Below are positions 1 to 5,087 of a DNA stretch of 6,651 bases, one piece after another (within the stretch, counting starts at the first letter, position 1; each line of letters opens with the position of its first letter). The DNA comes from an archaeon (GTDB lineage: Archaea > Thermoproteota > Bathyarchaeia > TCS64): positions 1 to 6,651 of the forward strand of contig JAHLLU010000119.1 in assembly GCA_020444005.1 (NCBI GenBank), given 5' to 3'. A program made the position numbers and the translations under genes. Under the pieces are notes generated by a model, which made no database searches, had not been told where the DNA came from, and worked only from the letters and a program-made list of their open reading frames with translations.

Positions 1-1
1 A

Positions 2-304
2 TACAAAGAGACAGCCAACTACAATATCGACATCGAGGATGTGGAAGAAGCCATCCAGATGATAAGAAAAAGTGGGCTTAATCACGAGTTTAGGGTAAAA
101 CCGGTACCTGAACTAATAGAACTATCAGAGGTAATGGAGATCGCAAATTACCTGACAGGAGCTCCACGTTTTGTTTTGGAGAGGTTTGAACCAGTTAAAT
201 CCATGGACATGGAATATCGTGATTTAGAACCGTTCTCTTATATTGAGCTTGAAGAAATGCGGTTGAAAGTTGCCCCATATTTTAATGAAACCTCGATCCA
301 GTGA
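2..304 (+). CDS. nrdG: Anaerobic ribonucleotide reductase activating protein, NrdG-like, C-terminal part (5' truncated)
   Basis: The reading frame is open from base 2 to a TGA at 302-304, giving the last 100 residues of a protein whose start lies outside the window; the internal GTG at 41 is not a credible start. The visible part matches the tail of archaeal NrdG-like radical SAM proteins: a stretch around 'SGLNHEFRVKPVPELI', a helix, then 'LTGAPRFVLERFEP', where the family usually has a KRYVLQQFRP-like segment, and finally an acidic 'ELEEMRLKVAPYF' helix with a short end. In the family the N-terminal CxxxCxxC cluster binds a 4Fe-4S centre that cleaves SAM to install the glycyl radical on class III ribonucleotide reductase; that part is not visible here. 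Related archaeal radical SAM activases share this tail, so the exact partner enzyme is inferred. No nrdD is visible. Confidence 0.72.
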   Translation, partial: YKETANYNIDIEDVEEAIQMIRKSGLNHEFRVKPVPELIELSEVMEIANYLTGAPRFVLERFEPVKSMDMEYRDLEPFSYIELEEMRLKVAPYFNETSIQ

Positions 305-516
305 AAACCTGTTTATCTTCACTGACGGTTAAAAAGACAGATATAAAGTATATACTAATATTATAACACATAGGATTATAAGATTTAACCATCAATCAAA
401 CTATATTGTAAATTAAATATAGTATATGCTGTACTTATCTTACTTATAATAATGATGTGTATAGTCAAAATTATTAATAGTGTAATGAGTGGTAATTTCA
501 AATTGCCAATCATAAG
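305..516. other. AT-rich intergenic region upstream of the solute-binding protein gene
   Basis: This stretch of 212 bases separates the nrdG tail from the solute-binding protein. It is strongly AT-rich and contains several TATA-like stretches (342-357, 443-452, 471-480). The only open frame of note is a 22-codon one from ATG 452 to the TGA at 518-520, which I do not consider a supported gene. The first part (305-345) may hold the transcription end of nrdG, but no clean T-tract is visible. The rest most plausibly serves as promoter and 5' leader of the downstream gene. Confidence 0.6.
443..480 (+). promoter_or_regulatory. Candidate TATA elements for the solute-binding protein gene
   Basis: Two TATA-like boxes lie upstream of the gene: CTTATAATAA near 443-452 and TTATTAATAG at 471-480. 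With the usual archaeal spacing of about 26 bases, the second would start transcription near 502 and leave a roughly 30-base leader containing the Shine-Dalgarno-like AGGTGA at 515-520. The first would start near 474 and give a leader of about 58 bases. Choosing between them needs a mapped transcript start. Confidence 0.35.
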
Positions 517-520
517 GTGA
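515..520 (+). promoter_or_regulatory. Shine-Dalgarno-like site deciding the start of the solute-binding protein
   Basis: AGGTGA at 515-520 matches the core complementary to the archaeal 16S 3' end (GGAGGTGAT). It sits 11 bases before the ATG at 532 and overlaps the in-frame GTG at 517. That favours 532 as the true start over the GTG, since a site cannot readily serve as ribosome binding site and start codon at once. Confidence 0.5.
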
Positions 521-531
521 ACAATTTGGAA

Positions 532-1830
532 ATGAAAGGTAACACACTAGCAATCGTACTCTTAGTCGTTGGTCTAGTCGTTGGCGCAGGCGCGGGCTAT
601 ATGCTCAAACCAAGCGGCACCGGCGAGGACGGCGGAGATGGAACAGGAACCGTAGAAGTTGTACTACCCCTAGAGGGAAAAACAGTTCAAATCGGTTACA
701 TAAGCTCCACCACCGTCGGACTAGAGACAGCAACACCACTAGTCGAGGACATTATGGCCGTCGACTATAACGAGTACGCAGAACTATTGGGTTATGACAT
801 TGAGTTCGAGTACCTAATTGACGACGCAACAGGTCAAGCAGCAGTCCACCTAGAGAAAGTCCAGGGCTTCAAATCCATGGACGTAAACCTCTTTATTGGT
901 GGTCTTTGGTCAAGTCAAGCACAGGCAGCACTAAGCTACTGTAACGACAACGACATGCTAATGTGGAGCACTAGCTCCACTAGCCCACTACTAGCCATCG
1001 CGGACGACAACCTATACAGGATGTGTCCAACTGACCTAGTTCAGGCTCCTGCAATCTCCGCAATGATCCATAGCATGGGCATTGAGGCGGTTGTACTAAT
1101 CTACAGAGGAGACGCATGGGCTGACGGTATCGTCAACTACTTTGAACCAGAATACACCGAGAACGGAGGAGTAATCCTAGAGAAGATCCGTTACGCAGGC
1201 GAATCAACAGAGTTCAGCAACTATCTGCAGACAGCAGAGAATATTGTATCTGATGCTGTTGCAGAGTACGGTGAAGGAAAGGTCGGTGTTGAACTGATCG
1301 CCTTCGCTGAGTTCGTAACAATGATCTCACAGGCACAAGACTATGAGACTCTCTACAGTCTACCTTGGTTCGGTTCAGACGGAACAGTTCTAAGCCAGCA
1401 GGCGATCGACGATGCACCTACACAGGCAGAGCATCTAAAGATCTATAGCACTTATGCTGCTCCAGCAGAATCAGAGCTATTCAACGCACTATACGATAGG
1501 TTCTATGATCTAGTATCACAGCCATTCGGCTATTACAGCGCATGTGCCTATGACGTAGGATGGATACTAACCAAGACAGTCACAGAGTCACAAAGTACTG
1601 ACGCACTCGACATCATTCCACTCCAGAGACCCACAGCTTACACGCAGTGGGGCGCAAGCGGATGGAACAGACTCAACGATGACGGCGACAGATACGCAAG
1701 TAACTACCAGATTTGGGGTTATGGTGACATCGGTGAAGGTTTACAGAACGTAGTCTATGGCCTATACGACAGCACAGCTGACGTCGTGACCTGGGATACA
1801 GAAGCACTAGGCTTCACTCCTTCCGGTTAA
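532..1830 (+). CDS. ABC-type solute-binding protein, branched-chain amino acid (LivK/Peripla_BP_6) type, membrane-anchored
   Basis: From ATG 532 the protein has 432 residues (437 if the in-frame GTG at 517 is used). A short positive N-terminus (MKGN) precedes a hydrophobic segment at residues 5-24, then a Gly/Asp/Thr-rich linker, as expected for an anchor holding a binding domain outside the archaeal membrane. No lipobox cysteine is seen. The rest reads as a two-lobed type I periplasmic-binding fold: the opening strand 'VQIGYISSTT', 'VNLFIGGLWSSQAQAAL' with a following Thr/Ser-rich turn, 'AVVLIYRGDAWADGI', and 'LPWFGSDGTV'. In the family this architecture binds amino acids, urea or other small polar ligands for an ABC importer; the ligand cannot be read here. 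No permease or ATPase gene lies nearby, so it appears orphan. Codon choice (CTA for Leu; GAC, TAC and AAC favoured) differs from the genes further right and suggests strong expression. A T-rich terminator follows. Confidence 0.85.
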   Translation: MKGNTLAIVLLVVGLVVGAGAGYMLKPSGTGEDGGDGTGTVEVVLPLEGKTVQIGYISSTTVGLETATPLVEDIMAVDYNEYAELLGYDIEFEYLIDDATGQAAVHLEKVQGFKSMDVNLFIGGLWSSQAQAALSYCNDNDMLMWSTSSTSPLLAIADDNLYRMCPTDLVQAPAISAMIHSMGIEAVVLIYRGDAWADGIVNYFEPEYTENGGVILEKIRYAGESTEFSNYLQTAENIVSDAVAEYGEGKVGVELIAFAEFVTMISQAQDYETLYSLPWFGSDGTVLSQQAIDDAPTQAEHLKIYSTYAAPAESELFNALYDRFYDLVSQPFGYYSACAYDVGWILTKTVTESQSTDALDIIPLQRPTAYTQWGASGWNRLNDDGDRYASNYQIWGYGDIGEGLQNVVYGLYDSTADVVTWDTEALGFTPSG

Positions 1831-1841
1831 ATGTCTTAACC

Positions 1842-1869
1842 TTTTTCTATATTTTTTTATTTTTTTCTT
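1842..1869 (+). terminator. T-rich transcription terminator after the solute-binding protein
   Basis: Runs of five, seven and six T residues, broken by single or few other bases, begin 12 bases after the TAA stop. Archaeal RNA polymerase terminates at oligo-T stretches in the non-template strand without needing a hairpin, so this is a strong candidate end for the solute-binding protein transcript. The embedded CTATATTT could alternatively act as a TATA box for the structured stretch that follows. Confidence 0.7.
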
Positions 1870-1883
1870 ATTCTTGAGAAGTT

Positions 1884-1930
1884 ATTGGGGCTGGTTCTGC
1901 GACAAACCAAGCGTGAAGCTAAACCCCAAT
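1884..1930 (+). ncRNA. Candidate structured non-coding RNA or terminator structure (unidentified)
   Basis: A perfect 7-base inverted repeat, ATTGGGG (1884-1890) with CCCCAAT (1924-1930), encloses two further possible hairpins: TGGTT (1892-1896) with AACCA (1905-1909), and AGC (1910-1912) with GCT (1918-1920). Together they could form a small three-way junction of 47 bases. The patch is clearly richer in G and C than the surrounding intergenic DNA and no protein frame covers it. It lies between convergent genes, after the T-tract of the solute-binding protein gene. It does not match tRNA, and I find neither a convincing C/D pair nor a proper H/ACA layout, so the class is unknown. Strand is a guess. 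Confidence 0.3.
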
Positions 1931-1957
1931 GCGCACTGCTGACACATTACTAGTTAT

Positions 1958-1977
1958 ATACTTTACCAATAAAGTAT
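1958..1977. terminator. Perfect 8-bp hairpin between convergent genes
   Basis: ATACTTTA (1958-1965) and TAAAGTAT (1970-1977) are perfect inverted copies with a 4-base CCAA spacer. On the minus strand the hairpin begins 35 bases after the stop of the C_GCAxxG gene, in T/A-rich DNA. It may help end that transcript or act as a palindromic protein site. The pairing is all A/T apart from one G-C pair. Confidence 0.35.
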
Positions 1978-2012
1978 GAATTAGAAATAATAGAAGTAAA
2001 TACTAGAAGGAG

Positions 2013-2465
2013 TTAGATTCCTTTCTCCTCAAAGATTTCAAGAACCTTTTCGGCTGCCCACTGGACAAAATCCTCACAATAATACAGCCCCTTTGCCTTG
2101 TTCTCTTCATGCTTTGCCTTACCTTCGGGGGTTCTTGTATCTACACCTAGTAGATCAAAACAGTTTATGTGACCCCATCTCTCCTCGAAGGCTTTGAGGA
2201 ATTCTTGAGTGTATTCCCTCATCTTATCCCTTGTTGCAGTGAACTCCTCAGGTGATTCGTCCCCGTTCGTACCCATCGCTAAACCAAAAGCCATTACTCC
2301 ACCTGTTACAGCACCACAAGCACTTCCCCATCCAGCGCCTCCACCACCCATATTTGAGGTTGCCCGCATGACTCCTCTACCAAATCCGTCTAGGGGGTGT
2401 TTTTCGTTTACTTTCATGATAGTGCTTTCGCAGCAGTTGAATCTTTTACCGTCTTGTTCAATCAT
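2013..2465 (-). CDS. C_GCAxxG_C_C family (putative redox) protein
   Basis: The protein has 150 residues from the ATG at 2465; an in-frame TTG at 2471 is a less likely start. Four cysteine sites are visible: C11-C12 near the N-terminus, C50 inside 'GSACGAVTGG' (residues 47-56), C102 in 'INCFDLLG' and C130 in 'YYCEDFV'. A glycine-rich run precedes the central motif. This spacing is that of the C_GCAxxG_C_C family (TIGR01909), whose members carry conserved cysteines and are thought to be redox-active or metal-binding, with no firmly established reaction. It appears complete, and the helical, charged C-terminus is typical. It is last in a minus-strand run after the SpoIIM-family gene, 38 bases downstream of that stop, so co-transcription is plausible. 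No Shine-Dalgarno sequence is obvious. Confidence 0.8.
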   Translation of the reverse strand: MIEQDGKRFNCCESTIMKVNEKHPLDGFGRGVMRATSNMGGGGAGWGSACGAVTGGVMAFGLAMGTNGDESPEEFTATRDKMREYTQEFLKAFEERWGHINCFDLLGVDTRTPEGKAKHEENKAKGLYYCEDFVQWAAEKVLEIFEEKGI

Positions 2466-2503
2466 AATCAAAGGAATAGGCTATGGTTTGAAAAAATTAT
2501 CGA

Positions 2504-3067
2504 TTAAATCAGGGAATATATTAACGCGGTTTCGATTCCTGCAGCGAGTACAAGCAATGGAATTATTCGTTTAAGGAAGATCATAATGCTTTCAGTTGCA
2601 TATTTCTGGAGTCCTTCTCTCCGCATCAATTTGAATATTAATTGATATCCTAAACCAACGCCCATGGCGCCACAGAGGACAATCGCAGGTATCTCGATTA
2701 TACCATGAGGTAGGATAGTAGCTAAAACAAAGCCTATTCCCTGTATCTGTGCAGCGTTATATGAAACATATCCGACAAAGAACCCGTTGAAAGCCATAAA
2801 CATCAATGGGGGTAAACCGAGGAATACACCGGATAACATGAAGAGAAAGCTCGCGAACACATTATTGTATAGAATAGCTAGAAACATCTCAAAACTCGTA
2901 GAGTCAACCGGGTCGGGAATATTGCTAAGTACTCCTTCAAAACTCTGTGGTGAGACATCTGGTGCTATGCTGTAGCCTATTAGTATACTGTATATGAATA
3001 TGAGAGAGGTTAACGCAAATATTGGTCCAAGCTTAGTTATGTAATCCCAGTTATCCTTAAAGAACAA
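2504..3067 (-). CDS. SpoIIM-family (DUF95) integral membrane protein
   Basis: This 187-residue membrane protein has about five hydrophobic segments: roughly residues 14-35, 60-82, 86-105, 110-145 (probably two) and 165-187. The signature 'LPHGIIEIPAIVLCGAMG' at 119-136, with H121, G122, E125 and P127, is the hallmark of the SpoIIM/DUF95 family, and the length fits archaeal members. In Bacillus, SpoIIM works with SpoIID and SpoIIP in engulfment; archaeal homologues have no known function and sporulation is not implied. No ATG occurs near the N-terminus, so the start is taken as TTG at 3067, preceded by GGGAT at 3076-3080 with an 8-base spacing. Its start lies 22 bases after the histone stop, suggesting one transcript with the histone and probably the C_GCAxxG gene. 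The frame remains open upstream into the histone 3' end, so the exact start is uncertain. Confidence 0.85.
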   Translation of the reverse strand: MFFKDNWDYITKLGPIFALTSLIFIYSILIGYSIAPDVSPQSFEGVLSNIPDPVDSTSFEMFLAILYNNVFASFLFMLSGVFLGLPPLMFMAFNGFFVGYVSYNAAQIQGIGFVLATILPHGIIEIPAIVLCGAMGVGLGYQLIFKLMRREGLQKYATESIMIFLKRIIPLLVLAAGIETALIYSLI

Positions 3068-3089
3068 ATACAGTAATCCCTTGTTTTCT

Positions 3090-3326
3090 TTACTCAGCGT
3101 CTTTACTCTCCGGCATCCATACCTCTTCGGCCGCCTTCCAAATATCCCTTTCTAAAACAGTCTTTCTACCATCCTCTTGAGCATACTTAACTGCATATTC
3201 AGCGATCTTAGAGCCATACTCACCAACACATTCGCGTAGAGCATTAGCAGCATCCTCGTTTATTCTCAAGTCTCCTGCTTTTTTTAGTAGTCTGCGTATT
3301 GGAGCTATAGTGAATTCTTCAGCCAT
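3090..3326 (-). CDS. Archaeal histone
   Basis: The 78-residue protein starts at ATG 3326; an upstream in-frame TTG at 3329 is less likely. It shows the complete histone fold: helix 1 'APIRRLLKKAG', loop 1 'LRINEDA', the long helix 2 through 'ALRECVGEYGSKIAEYAVKYAQEDG', loop 2 'RKTVLERDI' and helix 3 'WKAAEEVW'. The Arg/Lys in loop 1 and the RKTV of loop 2 are the usual DNA-contact positions, so it should form dimers and larger nucleoprotein particles that wrap DNA. An 8-residue acidic tail (MPESKDAE) extends past helix 3. A cysteine in helix 2 ('LRECVGEYG') is uncommon for the family. It heads the minus-strand run with the SpoIIM-family gene, and a TATA-like box at 3350-3357 is placed for a leaderless transcript. 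Confidence 0.95.
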   Translation of the reverse strand: MAEEFTIAPIRRLLKKAGDLRINEDAANALRECVGEYGSKIAEYAVKYAQEDGRKTVLERDIWKAAEEVWMPESKDAE

Positions 3327-3349
3327 CAAGGATAACCATGGGTTTTCTG

Positions 3350-3357
3350 TTATATGG
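3350..3357 (-). promoter_or_regulatory. TATA-like box for the histone gene
   Basis: CATATAAC on the minus strand is centred 27-28 bases before the histone ATG at 3326. At standard archaeal TATA-to-start spacing, transcription would begin at or next to the start codon, giving a leaderless mRNA, in line with the lack of a Shine-Dalgarno sequence. It shares an 83-base divergent region with the promoter of the coiled-coil gene. Confidence 0.45.
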
Positions 3358-3378
3358 ATTTATTCTCATTAGATACGA

Positions 3379-3385
3379 ATATAGA
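3379..3385 (+). promoter_or_regulatory. TATA-like box for the coiled-coil surface protein gene
   Basis: AATATAG is centred 28 bases before ATG 3410. The predicted transcription start is within a few bases of the start codon, and no Shine-Dalgarno sequence precedes the ATG, so a leaderless transcript is likely. It lies back to back with the histone promoter. Confidence 0.4.
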
Positions 3386-3409
3386 TGAAGAGCCATCATC
3401 ATATCTACT

Positions 3410-4414
3410 ATGAAGAAACTCATACCCCTAGCAATAATCACACTAGCAGTGTTGATGATGCCAACAGTAAAAGCAGATACATCTCTAAAAATTCAATTAA
3501 CACCAGAACCAGAATATAACCAAATATGGGCATATGAGACCTATCTAGTCAACGTATCACTTACAGGCTTTAATTTAACAAAAGTTGATCTATCAGAGTA
3601 CTCGGGAAGTCCATCAAATATAATGTTTGATGGGCAGATTAACTGGAAAGGAAAAGGCGGATATGATTTTGGTACAGCCACAACGGGTTACAATTATAAT
3701 CTTGATGAAATAGAAGTCGATTTAAGTGCTTTATTAGATGAGAAAAATGCTTCTTTCAATATTACACTGGAGAATGATTCCTTTGACTACGGGATGAAGC
3801 CTTTCGAGTCAGTACTTGTTACTTTTAGATTTGATGCCTACTTGGTTATGAGTGATGATTCTCTTGGACCTAAGATAGTCTCGGAGACGCATACTTACCA
3901 GATGATTGATGATACAAAGGTTCGATACTTAGAGGGGAAATACAGTGAAATGCAAGATGAAATCAACACTGTGAATGATTCTTCTGGGTTAGAGTCACTC
4001 AATCGGGAACGATATCAGAGTATTCTTGATATGATGAATATCTCGCTGACCGATGGAGACTATGTTGAAGCTCTTGATATTTGGGATGATTACAATGAGG
4101 ATGATAGAGCGGACATGATTAACGGAATAATTAATTCTGTAGAAGAGGACTATACTGAGTTAGAGATACTCAGAGATGTTGAATCACAGTATAACTCACT
4201 GGAGGAAGACTTTGAGCGTCTTCAATCTGAGTATGATCAACTTGAGAACACCTATGTGGCACTCGCTAACACCTATAACAAAGTGAATCAGGAACTAGAG
4301 ACTGTGAAGGGAAACCTGTCAACTGCTATTACGGCGGTTTTCTTGACAGCAATAGTGTTTTATTTCCTTGGTAGAAGAGGCGCACGGAGAGAGGTTGAAG
4401 TAGAAAATGCTTAA
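3410..4414 (+). CDS. Secreted coiled-coil protein with C-terminal membrane anchor (unknown function)
   Basis: I do not recognise a named family. The 334-residue protein begins with a Sec-type signal peptide (MKKLIPLAIITLAVLMMPTVKA, likely cut after A22). Residues about 23-165 look beta-rich and extracellular ('SLKIQLTPEPEY', 'VLVTFRFDAYLVM'), then come helices, a strong heptad-type coiled coil at about 252-304 ('YNSLEEDFERLQSEYDQLENTY'), a single membrane helix at about 306-322 and a basic cytoplasmic tail (RRGARREVEVENA). This layout places nearly the whole protein outside the cell on a stalk. Eight N-X-S/T sequons (NVS, NLT, NAS, NIT, NDS twice, NIS, NLS) suggest an N-glycosylated surface protein. 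The stop overlaps the nep1 start by 8 bases, so the pair is probably co-transcribed. A role in the cell envelope is inference. Confidence 0.8.
   Translation: MKKLIPLAIITLAVLMMPTVKADTSLKIQLTPEPEYNQIWAYETYLVNVSLTGFNLTKVDLSEYSGSPSNIMFDGQINWKGKGGYDFGTATTGYNYNLDEIEVDLSALLDEKNASFNITLENDSFDYGMKPFESVLVTFRFDAYLVMSDDSLGPKIVSETHTYQMIDDTKVRYLEGKYSEMQDEINTVNDSSGLESLNRERYQSILDMMNISLTDGDYVEALDIWDDYNEDDRADMINGIINSVEEDYTELEILRDVESQYNSLEEDFERLQSEYDQLENTYVALANTYNKVNQELETVKGNLSTAITAVFLTAIVFYFLGRRGARREVEVENA
4391..4395 (+). promoter_or_regulatory. Shine-Dalgarno-like site for nep1
   Basis: GAGGT, within a longer GAGAGAGGTTGA stretch, sits 11 bases before ATG 4407 inside the 3' end of the upstream gene. It supports internal, translationally coupled initiation of nep1 on a shared mRNA. 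Confidence 0.45.
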
Positions 4415-5087
4415 TCTGGTTTTCACTGAGGCAGCGCTTGAACTTGTGCCACGCGAGATACTGCTTCACCCAGCTGTGAAAAGAAATGCTAAACGACGCA
4501 AGAAGCCAGCTGAGGAGACTCTTCTTGATAGGAGTCTTCATCATTATGCCATGGATAGGTTGCCTAACGCTGAGAAACGTGGGCGTCCGGACATTCTGCA
4601 TTTTTGTCTTTTATTGGCGATGGGTTCTCCTTTGAATAGGCTCGGTGAGTTGAGGATCTCAGCGAATACGGTTAATGGGTTTACTGTTGATGTTGATCCT
4701 GAGACTCGTCCTCCTCGTGATTGTATCAGGTTCAATAGCTTGATGGAGCAGCTTCTTATCAATGGAGCTGTGCCACCTAAAGGAAAACCATTGATGACAC
4801 TCAAGAGAAAAAAGCTAAATGAACATATCCGGGAGATGAGACCTTCAAGGGTAATCGCATTATCCAGTCACGGTGAACCTAGCAGTTTTGAAAAAGTAGC
4901 TGAAGTTTTATCGAAGGAAGAGGCTCCAGCTGTGTTTATAGGGGCTTATCCGAGTGGTGCGATGAGTTCGGATGTCATTGATTTGGCGGATGATGTTTTC
5001 TCGGTCTATCCTGAGATGCTTGAGGCGTGGACAGTGACGTCTAGGATTATTTACGAGTATGAGAAGCGGGTTATTGGAAAAGATTGA
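4407..5087 (+). CDS. nep1: Ribosomal RNA small subunit pseudouridine N1-methyltransferase Nep1 (Emg1 family)
   Basis: The 226-residue protein has the conserved Nep1 blocks in order: 'LLDRSLHHYAM' (39-49), 'KRGRPDILHFCLLLAMGSPLN' (57-77), 'PPRDCIRFNSLMEQLL' (102-117) and the SAM-binding knot region 'VFIGAYPSGAMSSDV' (176-190). Nep1 is a SPOUT-class dimer that methylates N1 of a hypermodified pseudouridine in the decoding region of 16S rRNA (position 914 in Methanocaldococcus jannaschii) and assists small-subunit assembly. The length fits archaeal members. The ATG overlaps the stop of the upstream coiled-coil gene by 8 bases, with a GAGGT at a suitable distance. Its 3' end overlaps the convergent cupin gene by 17 bases. 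The usual knot-loop sequence has a His near 'PHG', here replaced by 'PSG', which is within family variation as far as I can tell. Confidence 0.95.
   Translation: MLNLVFTEAALELVPREILLHPAVKRNAKRRKKPAEETLLDRSLHHYAMDRLPNAEKRGRPDILHFCLLLAMGSPLNRLGELRISANTVNGFTVDVDPETRPPRDCIRFNSLMEQLLINGAVPPKGKPLMTLKRKKLNEHIREMRPSRVIALSSHGEPSSFEKVAEVLSKEEAPAVFIGAYPSGAMSSDVIDLADDVFSVYPEMLEAWTVTSRIIYEYEKRVIGKD

Noticed and set aside
452..520. A 22-codon open frame ending at the Shine-Dalgarno-like site before the solute-binding protein, a possible leader peptide.
   Set aside because: No ribosome site, promoter or composition supports it, and the likeliest transcript start lies inside or after its start.
560..590. 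Short direct repeat TAGTCGTTGG, two copies in the signal segment of the binding protein.
   Set aside because: It simply encodes the repeated hydrophobic VVG residues of the membrane segment.
1884..1944. tRNA-like or H/ACA guide RNA reading of the structured stretch, given the 7-bp stem and a downstream ACA.
   Set aside because: The folded part is only 47 bases, lacks anticodon and T-arm features, and no basal stem pairs with the segment just before the ACA.
2209..2574. Plus-strand open frame of 121 codons with a proline-rich stretch.
   Set aside because: It is antisense to the glycine-rich part of the C_GCAxxG gene, whose family motif is clear; the prolines mirror GGN codons.
4329..4804. 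Two minus-strand open frames opposite the start of nep1.
   Set aside because: They are shadows of the strongly conserved Nep1 blocks on the plus strand.
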